Positions 47,388-59,245 of a DNA stretch of 64,000 nucleotides are shown here, in pieces. Location of the stretch: contig JALPQD010000639.1 in the NCBI GenBank assembly GCA_023101885.1, positions 248,001 through 312,000 of the forward strand. The letters run 5' to 3'. The stretch comes from Typhlomys cinereus. Taxonomy: Eukaryota; Chordata; Mammalia; Rodentia; Platacanthomyidae. Below the pieces are notes generated by a model. That model was not told where the DNA came from. It ran no database searches and saw only the letters and a list, made by a program, of their open reading frames with translations. Numbering within the stretch: position 1 is the stretch's first letter; each line of letters begins with the position of its first letter. Position numbers and translations under genes: made by a program.

Positions 47388-47641
47388 GGGCTGGAAAGAT
47401 GACTCATGGCCTAAAGCCTTTAACTGGCAATCAAAAGGATCTGAATTCAGATCCCAGATCCCATGTTAAAATGCCAGCAGAAATAACGGTGGCCTACAGT
47501 TCTGGCCCTGGAAAGTAGAGCCTGAGAAACACTGGAGCAAAGTAATAAAGGAAATAGAGCAATCCAGGATGATTCCTGGTTCCCCTTGGGCCTCCATGGG
47601 CATATATATACTCAAGTAATCTCTTCTACACACACATACAC
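47388..47641 (+). mobile_element. Old full-length copy of the tRNA-headed SINE
   Basis: Head 'gggctggaaagatgactcat', then 'gaattcagatcccagatccc', 'atgttaaaatgccagcagaa', 'gttctggccctggaaagtag' and 'agcaatccaggatgattcct', with a short ACACAC tail. It is an older-subfamily member like 16528 and 27869. Confidence 0.82.
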
Positions 47642-50001
47642 AAAAATGATATGAAATATTCTATTACTGTGGCATTTTAGATTAAAATTAAAGTCTTATT
47701 CTTCAGACAAATATTTCAGTGTGATAATATTATATTCTTGTCAAAATTCTGTTTCACAATTAGAAATACCTTTTTATCACTCCATTGTATTGCTACCTTC
47801 ATGTTATAACAAAGTTCTGTAAGCTTCCTTTGCAAAGTTCCAGCTTTTAATAAGTATAGCTTTAAGGCTTTTGAATTACATTGGAAAATATTTTCCTAAT
47901 GCTGGAAACTTGGGCACGATTAAACAATATTTTACTTAGCATTATTAAGGGTGCAGAAAGTTCACCCCTCAGTCTTTATATTATTTAATGAAGTATTTAC
48001 TAAATTAAAAATGTATTACACAAACTACTAACTGCAACTTGTGACCAAAGTAATTTCTGATGAACATGATAGCAATTCTAAACAGAAGGGAAAATCAGTC
48101 CATACCATTTCACAAAAGTCCCTCACTTTGTATTTGTCTCACAGGAAAGTGAGTGTGAATTCAGTGGGCCTTTCTCCCAGCAGTCTTTTTGTGCCTTCAG
48201 TTTGTAAAATAAATAAATAAAGATAAACTTAGTTGTGTTGTAATGACAATTAGACAGGAAACAAAAGTGTGGCTTCAAGCAATTGCCCCTCCTGGTCTGC
48301 ATCTCTAGACTTTGTTCTAAGGAGATAGATTTTCCTTCTCTCCAGAGATCCTCTCCCATTAAGTGGTAGTTCAGATCTCTCTCAACAACCATCTGTCTCA
48401 GTTTCAGAGTATCATTAATCCCATGTGATAGATCTTATCTTCAATATCAGTATTTGAAAGTCACTCCCACAGGACATGAAATTGTTATCAATGTCTCCAC
48501 CACTCTCGCCAAAATTCCATTCCACAGTGTTTCCACAAATTGCAGCCAGTCTATGACATTAGGTTTTTAACAAAACGGTACCACCCAAGACTTCACAATG
48601 ACATTAAGTTAAATCAGCCCTCTTCCCTGCAGTGTACTTTGTGAATCTCCTGAGAACTTTCGTCCAGGTTTTCAATGTGTTTGTCATTTTCTATAACTTG
48701 GAAGTCCAACTTTGCTATTTTAGGCAAGAGTGCTTCAAACTTTCCCTCTGGAAAGTTTCTTCTTTCTGGAAATAATATCTCTAGACAAGGCTTTTTTTTG
48801 TTCCAGACCTCTTGACAGTGACATTTCCTCTAATGTTCCTGGTGCTGAGGTACTGTGGAACGCCAATCATCCATGCTAAGTCTGTAGCTTCTATGACCAG
48901 TAGGCTAAATGTCCATGGTGAAAATCAGAAAACACTGCATTGTACACATGTGTCTATTGTCAGATGTGTTCTTAAAGAAGATGAGCCCTGATTTCCCTGA
49001 CATATGATGGTTAGACAGTAAAACTCCACATGATAGCAATTCATCTTCTGAGTTTTTGAGAACAAATAATGATAGAAAGTTTGGATAACAGAGTTTTCAT
49101 ACACAAAAAAAATTCAACTACTTTCCTTTTTTAGAAAATGGAAGAATATATATTAATTTGTAGTTTATAGTCATTATAATTATGCAATTCAGTTCATCTG
49201 CCTTCTCAGTTCCTTATTTTCCAAATCAAGGTTAACCTAAATTCAGAAGAGCTGACAGGGAGAATATGTTCTCAGTGTGTAAATCCCTATCTTCAAAGAT
49301 GTGGCTTGATGTCATGACTCCTGTGATTCTTTCTGAGTACTGGGCTGACCTCTGCAGGTGCTGTTTCTCTGGCAGCAGGTCAACTGGATACTCTCCAATG
49401 AAAGGCAAGGTATTGGAGGGCAGAGGAAGGGAGTAGCCTAGTATTTCTCTCTCCATCCTTTCCTTTGGTCAGCTCTTTACACAAAGGATTTCCTCTTTGT
49501 CCATAGTTCCCACCAGACTAGCCATTTCCATTGTATCTGTCAAAATCCTGGTACCAAATTTGTCATGTTAAATCAAGTTTCTAAAGTCATGTCTTTCTGG
49601 TCCCTTATTTGACTTTCACTACACTGTAACCTACACAACCAGTCTTTTCCCTAATAGCTATATTCCATTTTCCTGGCTGGATCTTGATTTTATTCCACAA
49701 AATTCAACTCACTTGATTTTGGACACAGTGTCTAGCTTTTAATGCAAAACTGATTCAATTAACTCTCCATATAGGTTCCACACACAGCCATTATTCTCAT
49801 TCATGGCTGAGACCTAGAGGACTTATACATGTCATCATTCCAAAAGTCACAGTACTAAGAGGTAACCAAGCAGTAACCAAGTTAAGTTTCAAAGAGGTCA
49901 ATTGGAAAGGCAGATGACAGGCACAAAGGGGTGCTGAGTGGGTTGAGTGTGGCTTGCAGTAGAGGATACTTTCCACAGCACTGAGCAAAAGTCAAGCAAT
50001 A
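47642..50001. other. Long unannotated block
   Basis: About 2.4 kb without recognisable repeats or genes. Small minus-strand frames (48123-48392, 49232-49456, 49797-49988) show no domain. Confidence 0.5.
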
Positions 50002-50082
50002 TTACTCAGGTAGTTACACTGTATGTAACAATTCGCCCATCTACATGGTACTCCCTGCCATATCATGTAACTACCTGAGTAA
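50002..50082. repeat. Perfect 17-bp inverted repeat with a 47-nt spacer
   Basis: The arm 'ttactcaggtagttaca' (50002-50018) is exactly complementary to 'tgtaactacctgagtaa' (50066-50082). The bases immediately outside and inside do not pair, so the arms end sharply. No known small transposon or RNA gene was recognised. Confidence 0.85.
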
Positions 50083-50598
50083 ATGCATCCATTTGAGAAA
50101 GGAATAGAGGACACACTGGTATTGGGGATCTGACCTCAGTTTCAGTCAGGGGAATTCAATTGTGAAACTGGGTAAGGTTCGGGGGAAAAAAAACCCTCAG
50201 GTATCATGATTCTGTCTTGCATCATCTGCCCTCAGTCATGTGATGAACTTTCCTTAACTACTTTTCACAGATTGAGCCATATGTCATCAGCTCTATCTTT
50301 ATTTTGCTGCTAGAGATGCCACCTCCATGCATCAACTCCATAGCTTTCTTTTGGTCGCATTATGATCCTATTTCTCCAAGTTGTCCCTCGTGACAGTTGG
50401 TATACACACCCTCCTCATTCATAAATGTTGCTACTAAACACCACTCCTCTACTATGTCCCACAGCCACAGAGCGTTTCCTACCATTATTCTGGCTTGCAG
50501 AAGCACTGACCTTCTATGTGAAGTAGGAGACCCTCTCAACTGTACACGCTTAAGGAACATTTGATGAATACCGTTTATTTGGGGGCTTTCCATATGTG
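50083..50598. other. Unannotated stretch
   Basis: No gene or repeat family recognised. One minus-strand frame (50360-50593) without a domain. Confidence 0.45.
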
Positions 50599-51030
50599 TC
50601 AGTTAGATACAATTGTGTTAACTTGATAATTGAGGGCTGAGATTTTTGGTACATCTGTGAGGAATTATTCAGTTAAGGTAGCCCCTGAGGAAACCTGTGA
50701 GAGAATTGTCTAATTGATATTAGGAGACCTAGCCCATTGCACGTGGGACCATTCCTTGGGCAGGCAGATAAAATGGAAAGAGCTGTTGCTGTGTTTTGGC
50801 AAATATTGGTATACCCGCATATAGGCATGCTGACAACTGAGAAAGTATATTCCTGTCTCAGCAAGTACTGTTAGTTCTATCAGCTCTTGATGTTGCGATG
50901 AACACTCCTGCCATGGTGAAGAACTACAACGAGAATCATAAGCAAAAATAAAACTCCTTGTTCCTCTAAATTGTTTTGGGTCATGTATCCATTCAGCAAT
51001 GGGACAATGAAAGGAACACACCACACCATA
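50599..51030 (+). mobile_element. URR1-like hAT-Charlie DNA transposon
   Basis: The longest of three related fragments: 'gttagatacaattgtgttaa', 'gacctagcccattgcacgtg', 'ggaccattccttgggcaggc', 'atcagctcttgatgttgcga' and 'actcctgccatggtgaagaa' occur in order. It is a decayed non-autonomous element with no transposase coding capacity visible. Confidence 0.6.
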
Positions 51031-51734
51031 GAACATAATCCTTTAGTGGGTCATCTGTTCTTGTGGGTTATGCACTCTATTAGGACCCCTTAAATCTTTT
51101 AGTGTTATTTTGCATACATGGAAATTTCACTCTTTCAATTTCATTTATTGTAAACCAGAGGTAAATAAACAATGACCTGTGGACTCAAACTAGTCTGTTA
51201 TCTGTTTATAAATCAAGCTTTATGATACATATATTCTTTCTCATTTATGTATTACTTATAGCTGATCTTTGATGATAACCAAGAGTTGAAAAGCTGTAGC
51301 CTATGCTTTATGTAGCCTAAGACATATAATAATTATTCCTTATGACTAAAATTTTTACATTCCATGGATAGGTCATGCCTTTTCTGATGTTGTGGAAATT
51401 GTCTTAGTAGAAGGGAATTTCCAAACATTTAATTCTGTATTCTTGGAAACAAGTTCCAAATAAATGAGCTCATCTCTGTGCTTTTATTCTCAGCCATTTT
51501 GAGGAACACCCTCAGAAAGTACAGTGTCCAGCTCTTGCCAGTACAAACAGAGCTGTTTCTTTAACTATTGGGAAGTATAGACCTTTATCCATTGGCAGGT
51601 CATACATGTGACCTGCCAATTTGCTAGGCTGCAAAAATTCTAATTGTGTGTCTAACAGTAGTAGGAGAGGAAGGGGCAGAATCTAAGGAGGACATGGGAG
51701 AGACCTCTGCTTTTATTTTATGGCAGTAAGTCAT
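51031..51734. other. Unannotated stretch
   Basis: AT-rich. A small near-palindrome, 'ggcaggtcatacatgtgacctgcc' in outline, lies at about 51595-51618. No gene or family recognised. Confidence 0.45.
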
Positions 51735-51750
51735 AAGAGTTTCTAACAGG

Positions 51751-51882
51751 AGGCACACACAATAAAGGACTATCTGGGAATTGGGGGGGAGGCACTGGGG
51801 GAAGGGGAGGGGGAAGAGGGGGGAGGGAGGGAACTGGTAAAAAATTTTTAAAATGTATAATTAAATTTTTAATAAAAAAAAA
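51751..51882 (+). mobile_element. Mini-L1: extreme 5'-truncated copy (about 130 bp)
   Basis: Only the last bit of the L1 3' UTR is present: 'aaggactatctgggaattgg', the G-rich tract (51777-51831) and 'gggaactggt'. The normal 30-nt terminus is replaced by an A/T-rich tail. A perfect 16-bp TSD 'aagagtttctaacagg' lies at 51735-51750 and 51883-51898. Confidence 0.9.
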
Positions 51883-51898
51883 AAGAGTTTCTAACAGG

Positions 51899-52815
51899 GA
51901 GAATAATTATGCAAATCAGAGCATTCAAGGGAATTGGACTTTTCAAGATTTTTGAAGGTAACGCCAATTACATTTATCAGACCCCATTATGCCCCAGTTA
52001 GAGCCTCAGCCTTGGCTTATCAGACATGCTTTACTTATTCATTTAATATAGGCTCTCAACTGCTCTGATATTAATTACTGGCCACAATTTTGAACTCACA
52101 CTTCTATCAAGTGAAGATATTTTATACTTCCAAGGACATTGTCTGATTTTCATATTTGCCTTTGTCAAATTATTGCTTTATATTCATGCTTTACTTCATC
52201 GTCTAAAACATTAATAAACTCTGTACATGTACAAATTCTTCATAGAATATACTGTTTTGTGAATCCCCTTTCACCAACATGCATTGAACCTAGAACTGTC
52301 TGTCCCTCACACATTATCAGTGACATGATCCTTCTGCTCAGTTACATGCATCTCTGTCCTAAGGATAATAAAGAAAACAGAATGTGAAAGGATGAAGAGA
52401 TAGTGAGCCTCCTGGTTCACCCGTTAAACTTCCTTCATCACCAGTCTTACTTGCAAGTCACTATAAGGCAAACTATTTCCTTACATTGTATCTCTTCTCC
52501 CAAAAGAGACAAAGCTCACTGAATTTCATATACAAAATTTCAGAACATTGCAATCATCATCAATAATAACAACATGCTAAAGTCAAATATATAGACCAAA
52601 ATTTGAATATACATAAATGTTAGCAAAGATGTAAATTTTCAGGTATAACTTAATCATAAAGTACTGTTTGAATGGGAGTTCCCTTCTCCCCACCCCCCAC
52701 ACAGACTCATGTGCATGTATTATTAGCTGGTGCTGGTGTTTGGGAAAATTATGGCATATTTAAGACGTAAAGGCATGTCATAGGGAATGAGTCTTAAGGT
52801 TTGGTAGCCTGACCC
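51899..52815. other. Unannotated stretch
   Basis: AT-rich, no gene or repeat family recognised. C-rich run at about 52687-52699. Confidence 0.45.
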
Positions 52816-53150
52816 TATGTTCAGGTTACTCTTGTGTTGCTGTGAGAGAACACTCAAAGTCAAACAACTTAAAAGGAGAAAGGAAGATTTATCCAGCTTA
52901 CAGTTCAGAAGCAAAAAGCAATCTTTCATAGTGGATGTAGCATGACTGGCTGGCAGAAACTAGAGATAGGCTACATCATACAGGTAAGGCTGAGAGCTAC
53001 AAGACTACCTGCTGCAAAAGCAGACTTCTCCAGGAGGCCCACTCCCTGTGACTCCCTTCTTCCAACAAGGCTCCACCTCCTGTAGGTGCCATGACCTTCC
53101 CAAACATGAGACTATGGGGGACACATTTCAAACCATGACACCCTACTTCC
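52816..53150 (-). mobile_element. Candidate old rodent repeat
   Basis: 'cttgtgttgctgtgagagaa', 'ttatccagcttacagttcag', 'ccaacaaggctccacctcct' and 'catttcaaaccatgacaccc' recall a common rodent repeat read in reverse. The exact family is not settled. Confidence 0.45.
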
Positions 53151-53154
53151 TCTC

Positions 53155-53370
53155 AGTTTTTTTTGCTTTTTCTGCCTTCTTGATGGCCATGGTGACCTAA
53201 ATAGCTTCCTGCTTCTATCTCCAGCCATGTTTCCTCCTATGCAATTCTTGCCATAATGGTCTATGTCCCCTATGGAAACATTAGCCAAATAAATCTTTCT
53301 CCCCCAAGTTATATATGAGTATTGTCTCAGTGCAGCAAACAGAAAAGTAACTGTAACAGACTTTTACTAC
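53155..53370 (+). mobile_element. Candidate hAT-Charlie-like 3' end
   Basis: 'tagccaaataaatctttctc', 'ccccaagttatatatgagta' and 'gcaaacagaaaagtaactgt' resemble the 3' end shared by URR1-like elements. Confidence 0.4.
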
Positions 53371-53524
53371 CCACACCTGCAGGAGGAAAGATTTTTGTTA
53401 AATTTAGAAAGAAACTAACTTTGTTTACTTTTGAATATTTAAAATTGCACTGATGCCATGCTGACTTGAATAGGTACTGAATGTATTAACTGCTTAAATC
53501 CCTTTCTGCATAAAGATCTTTCAA

Positions 53525-53840
53525 GCTTGAGGAAATGACCCAGCAGCTAAGAGTACTTGTCGTCCAAGTAGGAGGAGCAGAATTTGGATCCTAACAACCA
53601 TGTATAACAAGCCTACTAGGGTCTCACATATGCATTGAGAGGGTCAGAAACAGAAGGATGATGGGGGCTTCAAAGCTTCTACCCTAGCTGAAAAACATGT
53701 GGCCCCAGATTCTAGGTGAGACCCTGCCTCAAAGGAGTTGGAGGAGAGATAAAGAAGGCTGCCTTCTGCCCTCCTCTGTCCTCCATGAATGTATAGGACC
53801 ACATACACACGTGCATATACCACACTCACACACACGTTTT
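53525..53840 (+). mobile_element. Old composite rodent SINE
   Basis: Third copy of the layout at 2365 and 20055: head 'gaggaaatgacccagcagct', 'gcagaatttggatcctaaca', body with 'gagaccctgcctcaaaggag' and 'ggctgccttctgccctcctc', then a CA-rich tail. Confidence 0.6.
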
Positions 53841-55027
53841 CAAAATATTTTTATGAACAAAATGTTTAAATGTTCTTTTTCTTCTAACAACTTAACTGGT
53901 ACCACTTTCTTTTCTTGAGTTGTTACATAGCAGTGCTGAGAAGTATCAAGATTAATGAGAGTATTTAGAGAATGATTGATCTCACTGAAATATTATTCAT
54001 TGGCAATAGAAAAAGAAAATTAAGAAAATGGAACTGTTGTTTCATATCAAAGTTTTTAGCTATAAATACTTAGGCACACCTTGTTCTGATCTAATAAAGC
54101 TAAAGGGAGGACAAACATTCTTGACTTGCTCAAACTTTCAAAGATCTCATGGAAAGAAAGAAAAAGTTAACCATATACTAAATATGAGAGCTTCCACAGG
54201 ATACTGTGGAATTAATTAACTGCAACTGTTAACATTTTAAAAGCTAAAACTGAAAGAATTCAACTACAGTGAAAATATCCTGGGTAGGGGAAGTGGATGT
54301 ACCTATGGCAACAGAAAGGGGAAATGGTTCCTAAGCATAATGTGAGAAAGTAGAGAAGAGCAGTTACTTAAGCTTGTGAGGAGTTGAGTGTGGGTAGTGA
54401 AGGAAGAAGCACCTGAGGCACAGGTGTGCCATGGAGCAGGAGAAAGGTGATGAGACTATGTGGTCTGGAGGAGAGAAGAGAGGTGAGGGTGGGAATGTGG
54501 CCTCGAGTCTGACGTTTCCATTGTGCCCCCCCCCCCAGATTCTCCAATAGCAAAGTAAAGTGGAGGGATGCATACACACTCCCATGTAGTTTGTTAATCA
54601 TCAAAATAAGGAGATATGCATGCTCTCATTTCCTACAAAATAAAATATTTTCAATAGTTAGGAATAATGTACACACATATGCTCCTCTCCCAAACCATGT
54701 AAGCATTTCGATGTATCATAAATCTCAGCTTCAGGTCTGAATGTGTTTTTGGCTTAGGAATTTACTTTCTTTGCTGAATGGTGGTTACCTCTATGCCCTG
54801 TATTGCCTTAGTGCTGAAAAATCATGTTTCATTTAGGACTCCATTTTCTTCTGCAATCTGAATATGATTGAACCTCACTCAGCAACAGAAGTGAGGGTCA
54901 CTCCTGTGTTCCTAAATGGAATAAAAATTCTTTTTCTCTGAAAACTTTCTTCCAAACTTTCTGAATAATGCATCATAAACCATAGGAAATCATAGAAGAA
55001 CTGTCATTTTTTATTATTTGCAATCTG

Positions 55028-55029
<2 letters not shown>
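53841..55029. other. Unannotated stretch
   Basis: No gene or family recognised. A ten-plus C-run lies near 54526-54536. Confidence 0.45.

Positions 55030-55075
<46 letters not shown>
55030..55075. repeat. (TC)n microsatellite
   Basis: About 23 TC units, followed by a short GTCT variation. Confidence 0.92.
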
Positions 55076-55079
<4 letters not shown>

Positions 55080-55081
55080 GT

Positions 55082-55190
55082 CTTTCATTATGTTACCTAG
55101 CCTTGTCTTGAGGCTCAAATGATCCTCTTGTCAAAGATTTCCAAGTAGCTGAGACTACATATATGTGCCACCTTCATTGCATTAAAGTGT
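55082..55190 (-). mobile_element. 7SL-derived (B1/Alu-like) SINE fragment, minus strand
   Basis: 'cattatgttacctagccttg', 'gaggctcaaatgatcctctt', 'ccaagtagctgagactacat' and 'atatgtgccacc' are the reverse complement of a 7SL-type monomer. Confidence 0.65.
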
Positions 55191-56935
55191 TTAAAGGTTA
55201 TAGATGAAAACAAAGTGTTAAAATAAGCAACAAAATTCACAATGAGGGCAATAATCAAAAATAACTCAATCTCAATGTTAACTATCAGTCAAGTGACAGT
55301 TATACCACTTTCTTATACATGGATATGCAAATAGTTGATAGGCTCCCCAAAGATATGTTATTAAAAATCCCTTAATATATTAACTAAATTAATTAAGTCC
55401 ATTCTAGTTTTCTATTTCATGTCATTATTTCGATGAGACTCTATTTCATATTTCTAAATAAAGAAGTAATGACAGACCCCAGAAAGTTGTAACTTTCTTC
55501 TTTTTCTTCTAGAAATGGGTCTAGGTTTCTTTTATCATCACACTCAGAAATATAATGATTTGTGAAATGGAAAGGAATGCAGGAAGGCAGAGGGAGAGGA
55601 AAAAGGAGAAGGAGAGGGAAAGGGAGAGAGGAAGAGGAAGGGAGAGAGAGAGAGACAGAGACAGAGAAATGGGAAAATGAAGTCAGATTACAGACTGACA
55701 ATAGACCAAAAGTCAATGGAAAAGCAAAATTGGAAAATAAAAGCAAACTTTTGGAATTCAACAATAGAAACCACACAAAGAACAAAATCCAACTTTGTTT
55801 CATGAACTCTGAGGAACCATGGTTAAGGAAAGAGACTGGATTCTGATTGGCAAAGCAGACATCCTAACAAGGGCCTTTAAAGCTGTGCTGGATAAAAACA
55901 GGAACCATAGACTAATATATATCACAAGTGATACATTTCCAGAGAGAATTTTAAAAAAGGAAAAATTGTCATAAATCTTTGATCATTACTAGAAAGATCT
56001 TGGGCTAACAGCAAATATAACAGAATTTTGCCTCAAATTGCTATATTACTGAGTTTTCACCAGCAAAGAGAAAATGGTCCGAAGCCCCACAGTATATGCC
56101 TTCAGACTTATAGGGCAATACTAACTAGACCCAGGCCAGAATCTCCAGTCTGAAAAGCAGAATTTGGGTCATTCTATATAGATTCCATTCAAGTCTTAAT
56201 AAGACCATGGAGCTTGACTGAAAACAGCCTCTGAAAATGTGCTGAACTACTGCCCTTTGTGTCTACAACCAACGACACAGGGTCACAGGGAATAATTGTT
56301 TTTCAAAAGGCAGTTAAAGGCAAAGCTGCTCCAATTTAATATAAATTAAATGCGCTAAGCTCACAGACATCACACTACACAAACAGAAAAGCAAAGCAAA
56401 AAAAAAGTCATAAAAGCCAGCTGAAAATTTTGTTTAAGGAAAATAAATAATCCCAATAAAAGATCATCTTCCTCGATACATCCTGCTGTAAAGGAATGTT
56501 ATAAAAGCATAAATTCAATAAATTAAGAGTTCATATTAAAATAAATATTCAAATAAAATGTAAAGAGTAACTCCAGAGCCAGAGAAAAAGTACAAATGTC
56601 CTTTTTAAATCAATAAAAAAGTGATAAACATCAGGACACAGATACATAAGAAAGCATCAGATATAAATTCATGTGAGTAATGAACTGAGATATGATCAAG
56701 TGGAGGAAATATGATGTGTGTAGAAGATGTTGATTGTCCAAGAAGATACAACAGTACACACGGTATGGCACACTCAGCCGAGGACACAGACATGTAGCCA
56801 AAGACATGCTATTAGAAGAAATTTCCTGAAGTAGGAGAAGAAACATGATTACAGATTGGAAGTCCTAGAATAGAAGTAAATTAGACCTGTGGACTTTCCC
56901 AGGGGAAAAAACAAGAAAATAAAAGATAAATAAAA
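55191..56935. other. Unannotated, with a GA-rich tract at 55562-55665
   Basis: A GA/GGAA tract yields Arg/Glu-rich and Leu/Ser-rich artefact frames. 55850-56900 is A-rich and may be decayed LINE, but I saw no placeable motif. Confidence 0.4.
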
Positions 56936-56940
56936 AGGAA

Positions 56941-57367
56941 GGCCCTTTACCCCACCCCGCTCCGCCGGTCGGGACACGCGCAGTCCAGTCGGGCCTCACC
57001 CCGCAACCTAGGTAAGCTCCGCCCGCGCCCGCCCACCAGAACCCCAGGTCAGCCCAAAAGGACCCGGCTCCGCCCCACCATCCAGCCGGAACCGCGCGCA
57101 GGGCTGAGGGACGAGGAGGACCTCCCCCTGTGCCCGGGCCCCGCCCCAGCTCCCCTCGGGTTAAATAGCTCCACGCCGACGCCCCCATCCTCCCATTACC
57201 CACCCCGCTCCCCTGGTCTGGACACTCGCACCATCCAGCTGAGCCTCACCATCCAGCTGAACCTCACCGGCGACCTAGGAAGCTCTAGTCCCTGCCGCAC
57301 CCCCAGAACCCCAGGCCAAATAATTCAGTTTAGTGAAATTGAATAGATCTTAAGAGTTAAAACGACA
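56941..57367 (+). promoter_or_regulatory. L1 5' UTR with about 1.7 tandem monomers of 248 bp
   Basis: Landmarks repeat head to tail: 'cccaccccgctcc' at 56951 and 57199, then 'ggtc.ggacac.cgca', 'tccag..g.gcctcacc', 'acctagg' plus 'aagctc', and 'cagaaccccagg' in each. Monomer 2 is shorter and includes an 18-bp duplication (57230-57247 and 57248-57265). The tract is rich in CpG and in GC boxes ('cgccc'). Monomeric L1 promoters are known from mouse. Sequence is partly alignable to the 30992 5' UTR but distinct. Confidence 0.82.
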
Positions 57368-58229
57368 ATGCCAAAGTCAAAGTGCAAATCCATGAGAAGC
57401 AACACTCAAGTAAACAAATTTCCCACTGAAGAAATTAATCCTATAATGTTAGACTCCAACCAGAACAAACCCGCAGAAAAAGGCCAAGAAATCCTGACCC
57501 AGGATAACGACTTTCAAAATATGATCATTACCATGTTCAATACTATGAAAGAGGAAACCCGGGAGGAATTACATAATCGAATAAATCGATTTGAAGGGGA
57601 ACACAACAGACATTTGGAGGAGTTGAGAAAAACAGTGCAAGAAACAAAAACTGGCATAGAGTAGTTAAAACAGACTCAAGCAGAGTTTAAAACTGAGCTA
57701 CAAGACAAGTTATCTTCAACCCAGAACTCCACAGAGAGTTTAATCAACAGAACTAACGAAGCAGAAAACAGAATTTCAGACCTTGAAGATAAAGTGGGAG
57801 TACTAACCAGCTCAATGGAAGAGGTTGTTAAAGCCAAAAAACATACTTGAGAGAAATATCCAAGAGATACGGGACACCCTGAAGAAGCCTAACATGCGTA
57901 TTCATGGAATACCAGAGCAAAAATCTCAAAGTACCACCCTTGAGTAAATTTTTCAAACGATCATCAAGGAAAACTTTCCTCATCTAAAAAAAGAGAGGCC
58001 CATCCATATACAAGAGGTACTCCGCACCCCAAACAGATACGACCAAAACAGAAGCACCCCACGGCAAATAATAGTTAAAACACTCCACATTCAAGATAAA
58101 GAACTGGTGCTGAGAGCTTCAAGGGAGAAAAAACAAGTTACTTTTAAAGGTAAACCTATTAAAATAACAAATGACTTCTCAGTCGAAACAGTAAAAGCAA
58201 GAAGAGCTTGGAGAAACATACTTCAAGTA
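57368..58229 (+). pseudogene. L1 ORF1 pseudogene, truncated by nested L1
   Basis: Starts Met-Pro-Lys-Ser-Lys-Cys and is open for 98 codons through the start of the coiled-coil region. CAG has become TAG at 57662-57664. Further damage: a frameshift near 57840 and GAG-TAA near 57944. The RNA-binding core is readable to Lys-Ala-Arg-Arg-Ala-Trp, where the inverted L1 cuts in. By eye it differs by a few percent from the ORF1 of the minus-strand element at 63123. Confidence 0.92.
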
Positions 58230-59245
58230 TTTTTTTTCTTTCTTTCTTTTTTTATTTCAGCTCATACAAACTTATTAGGTACACCAGTTCCCTCCCTCCC
58301 TCCTCCTCCCCCCCCCCGTACCCCCTGCTCCCCCTCCCCACCCCTCTCCCTCCGCATCCCCCAGTGCCTCCCACCCCAATTCCCAGAGAGTCCTTTCTTG
58401 TGCATGACTGCTTTTCCTCTGGGCCCTCCTCTCCGATGACGTACAAGGACTCAGTGGCCTTTCCCGAACCCTTTCCCATGTTCCCCTTAGGTATAGGAAC
58501 ACTGCTGTGGCTGCCAATCCTTTGCCTCCAAGGATCTTGGTGCCTTTAGCAGATGCTAGACTTTGTGAGGTCAACAGTGTGTTGGACAATGTGCAGGGCA
58601 TGCAAAGTCCAATTATGATTGCTTCAGCCCTAACTAGTATAGAGTATCTTACATATCATTGCTCCTCCCATCCTTATGCTCTTACACTCTTACCGCCCCC
58701 TCTTCCGCAAATTTCCCTGAGCTTCAAGATGGGGAGAGACTAAGCTGGCCTAGTTCTAGGTGGTTGATATAGAGTCTCTGAAGTTCTGGATTGTGGTTTG
58801 TTGATTTTCTTTTGCAGTTTTGCTGCTCCTGCAATGCCCTTCACTCCATCCTGGTGGGCATTGTATATTACCCCCTGGCCAGAGACAAAAAGCTGTTAGA
58901 GTCTTGTGATAAAAGCACATTCAAAGGTAGATGTAATAAAAGTGGGAAACCACAGTGAGGGAGGGGTCTATCACCCATTTGCAAAATTGTTACTTTTTAT
59001 CTGCCAGACTATATGCCCTCCTCTTCTGGTGAGATCACTCCCCCTCAGTAGTAAATGATCAGGAACAAAAGTCTGTGAACTTAATCAGATGTCTCATTAC
59101 TTATTTGGGTCCTTGGTGGAGGCCTATTTTCTCTGCTGTAACATGGTCCCTTCTCTCCTTCTTTCTGGTGTGGCCCTCCTACCCCATCCCTCCTGTTCAT
59201 AATCCTTGCAATTCCTGTCTCTAGGTGGGCTGGGTGGGTTTCATA
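58230..59245 (-). other. L1 3' UTR with polypurine tract
   Basis: About 1.0 kb, with the G-rich tract on the minus strand at about 58288-58372 and the terminus 'ataagtttgtatgagctgaa' before the A tail. Confidence 0.9.

Larger units (their letters stand above)
56941..58229 (+). mobile_element. 5' part of an L1, interrupted by an inverted L1
   Basis: 5' UTR with tandem monomers plus the first about 860 bp of ORF1. At about 58229 the ORF1 sequence stops in mid-codon at '..acttcaagtatt' and is followed directly by the T-rich (poly(A)) end of a minus-strand L1. The downstream part of this element, if present, must lie beyond the window, after the nested L1's 5' end. Confidence 0.9.

Noticed and set aside
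55562..55846. Arg/Glu-rich and opposing Leu/Ser-rich frames as proteins
   Set aside because: Both are produced by a GA-rich low-complexity tract and have no start context or domain.
58230..58253. Twin-priming inversion as explanation of the plus/minus L1 junction
   Set aside because: In twin priming the inverted 5' part lies on the far side from the poly(A) end. Here the plus-strand 5' segment abuts the poly(A) end of the minus element, so two separate insertions fit better.
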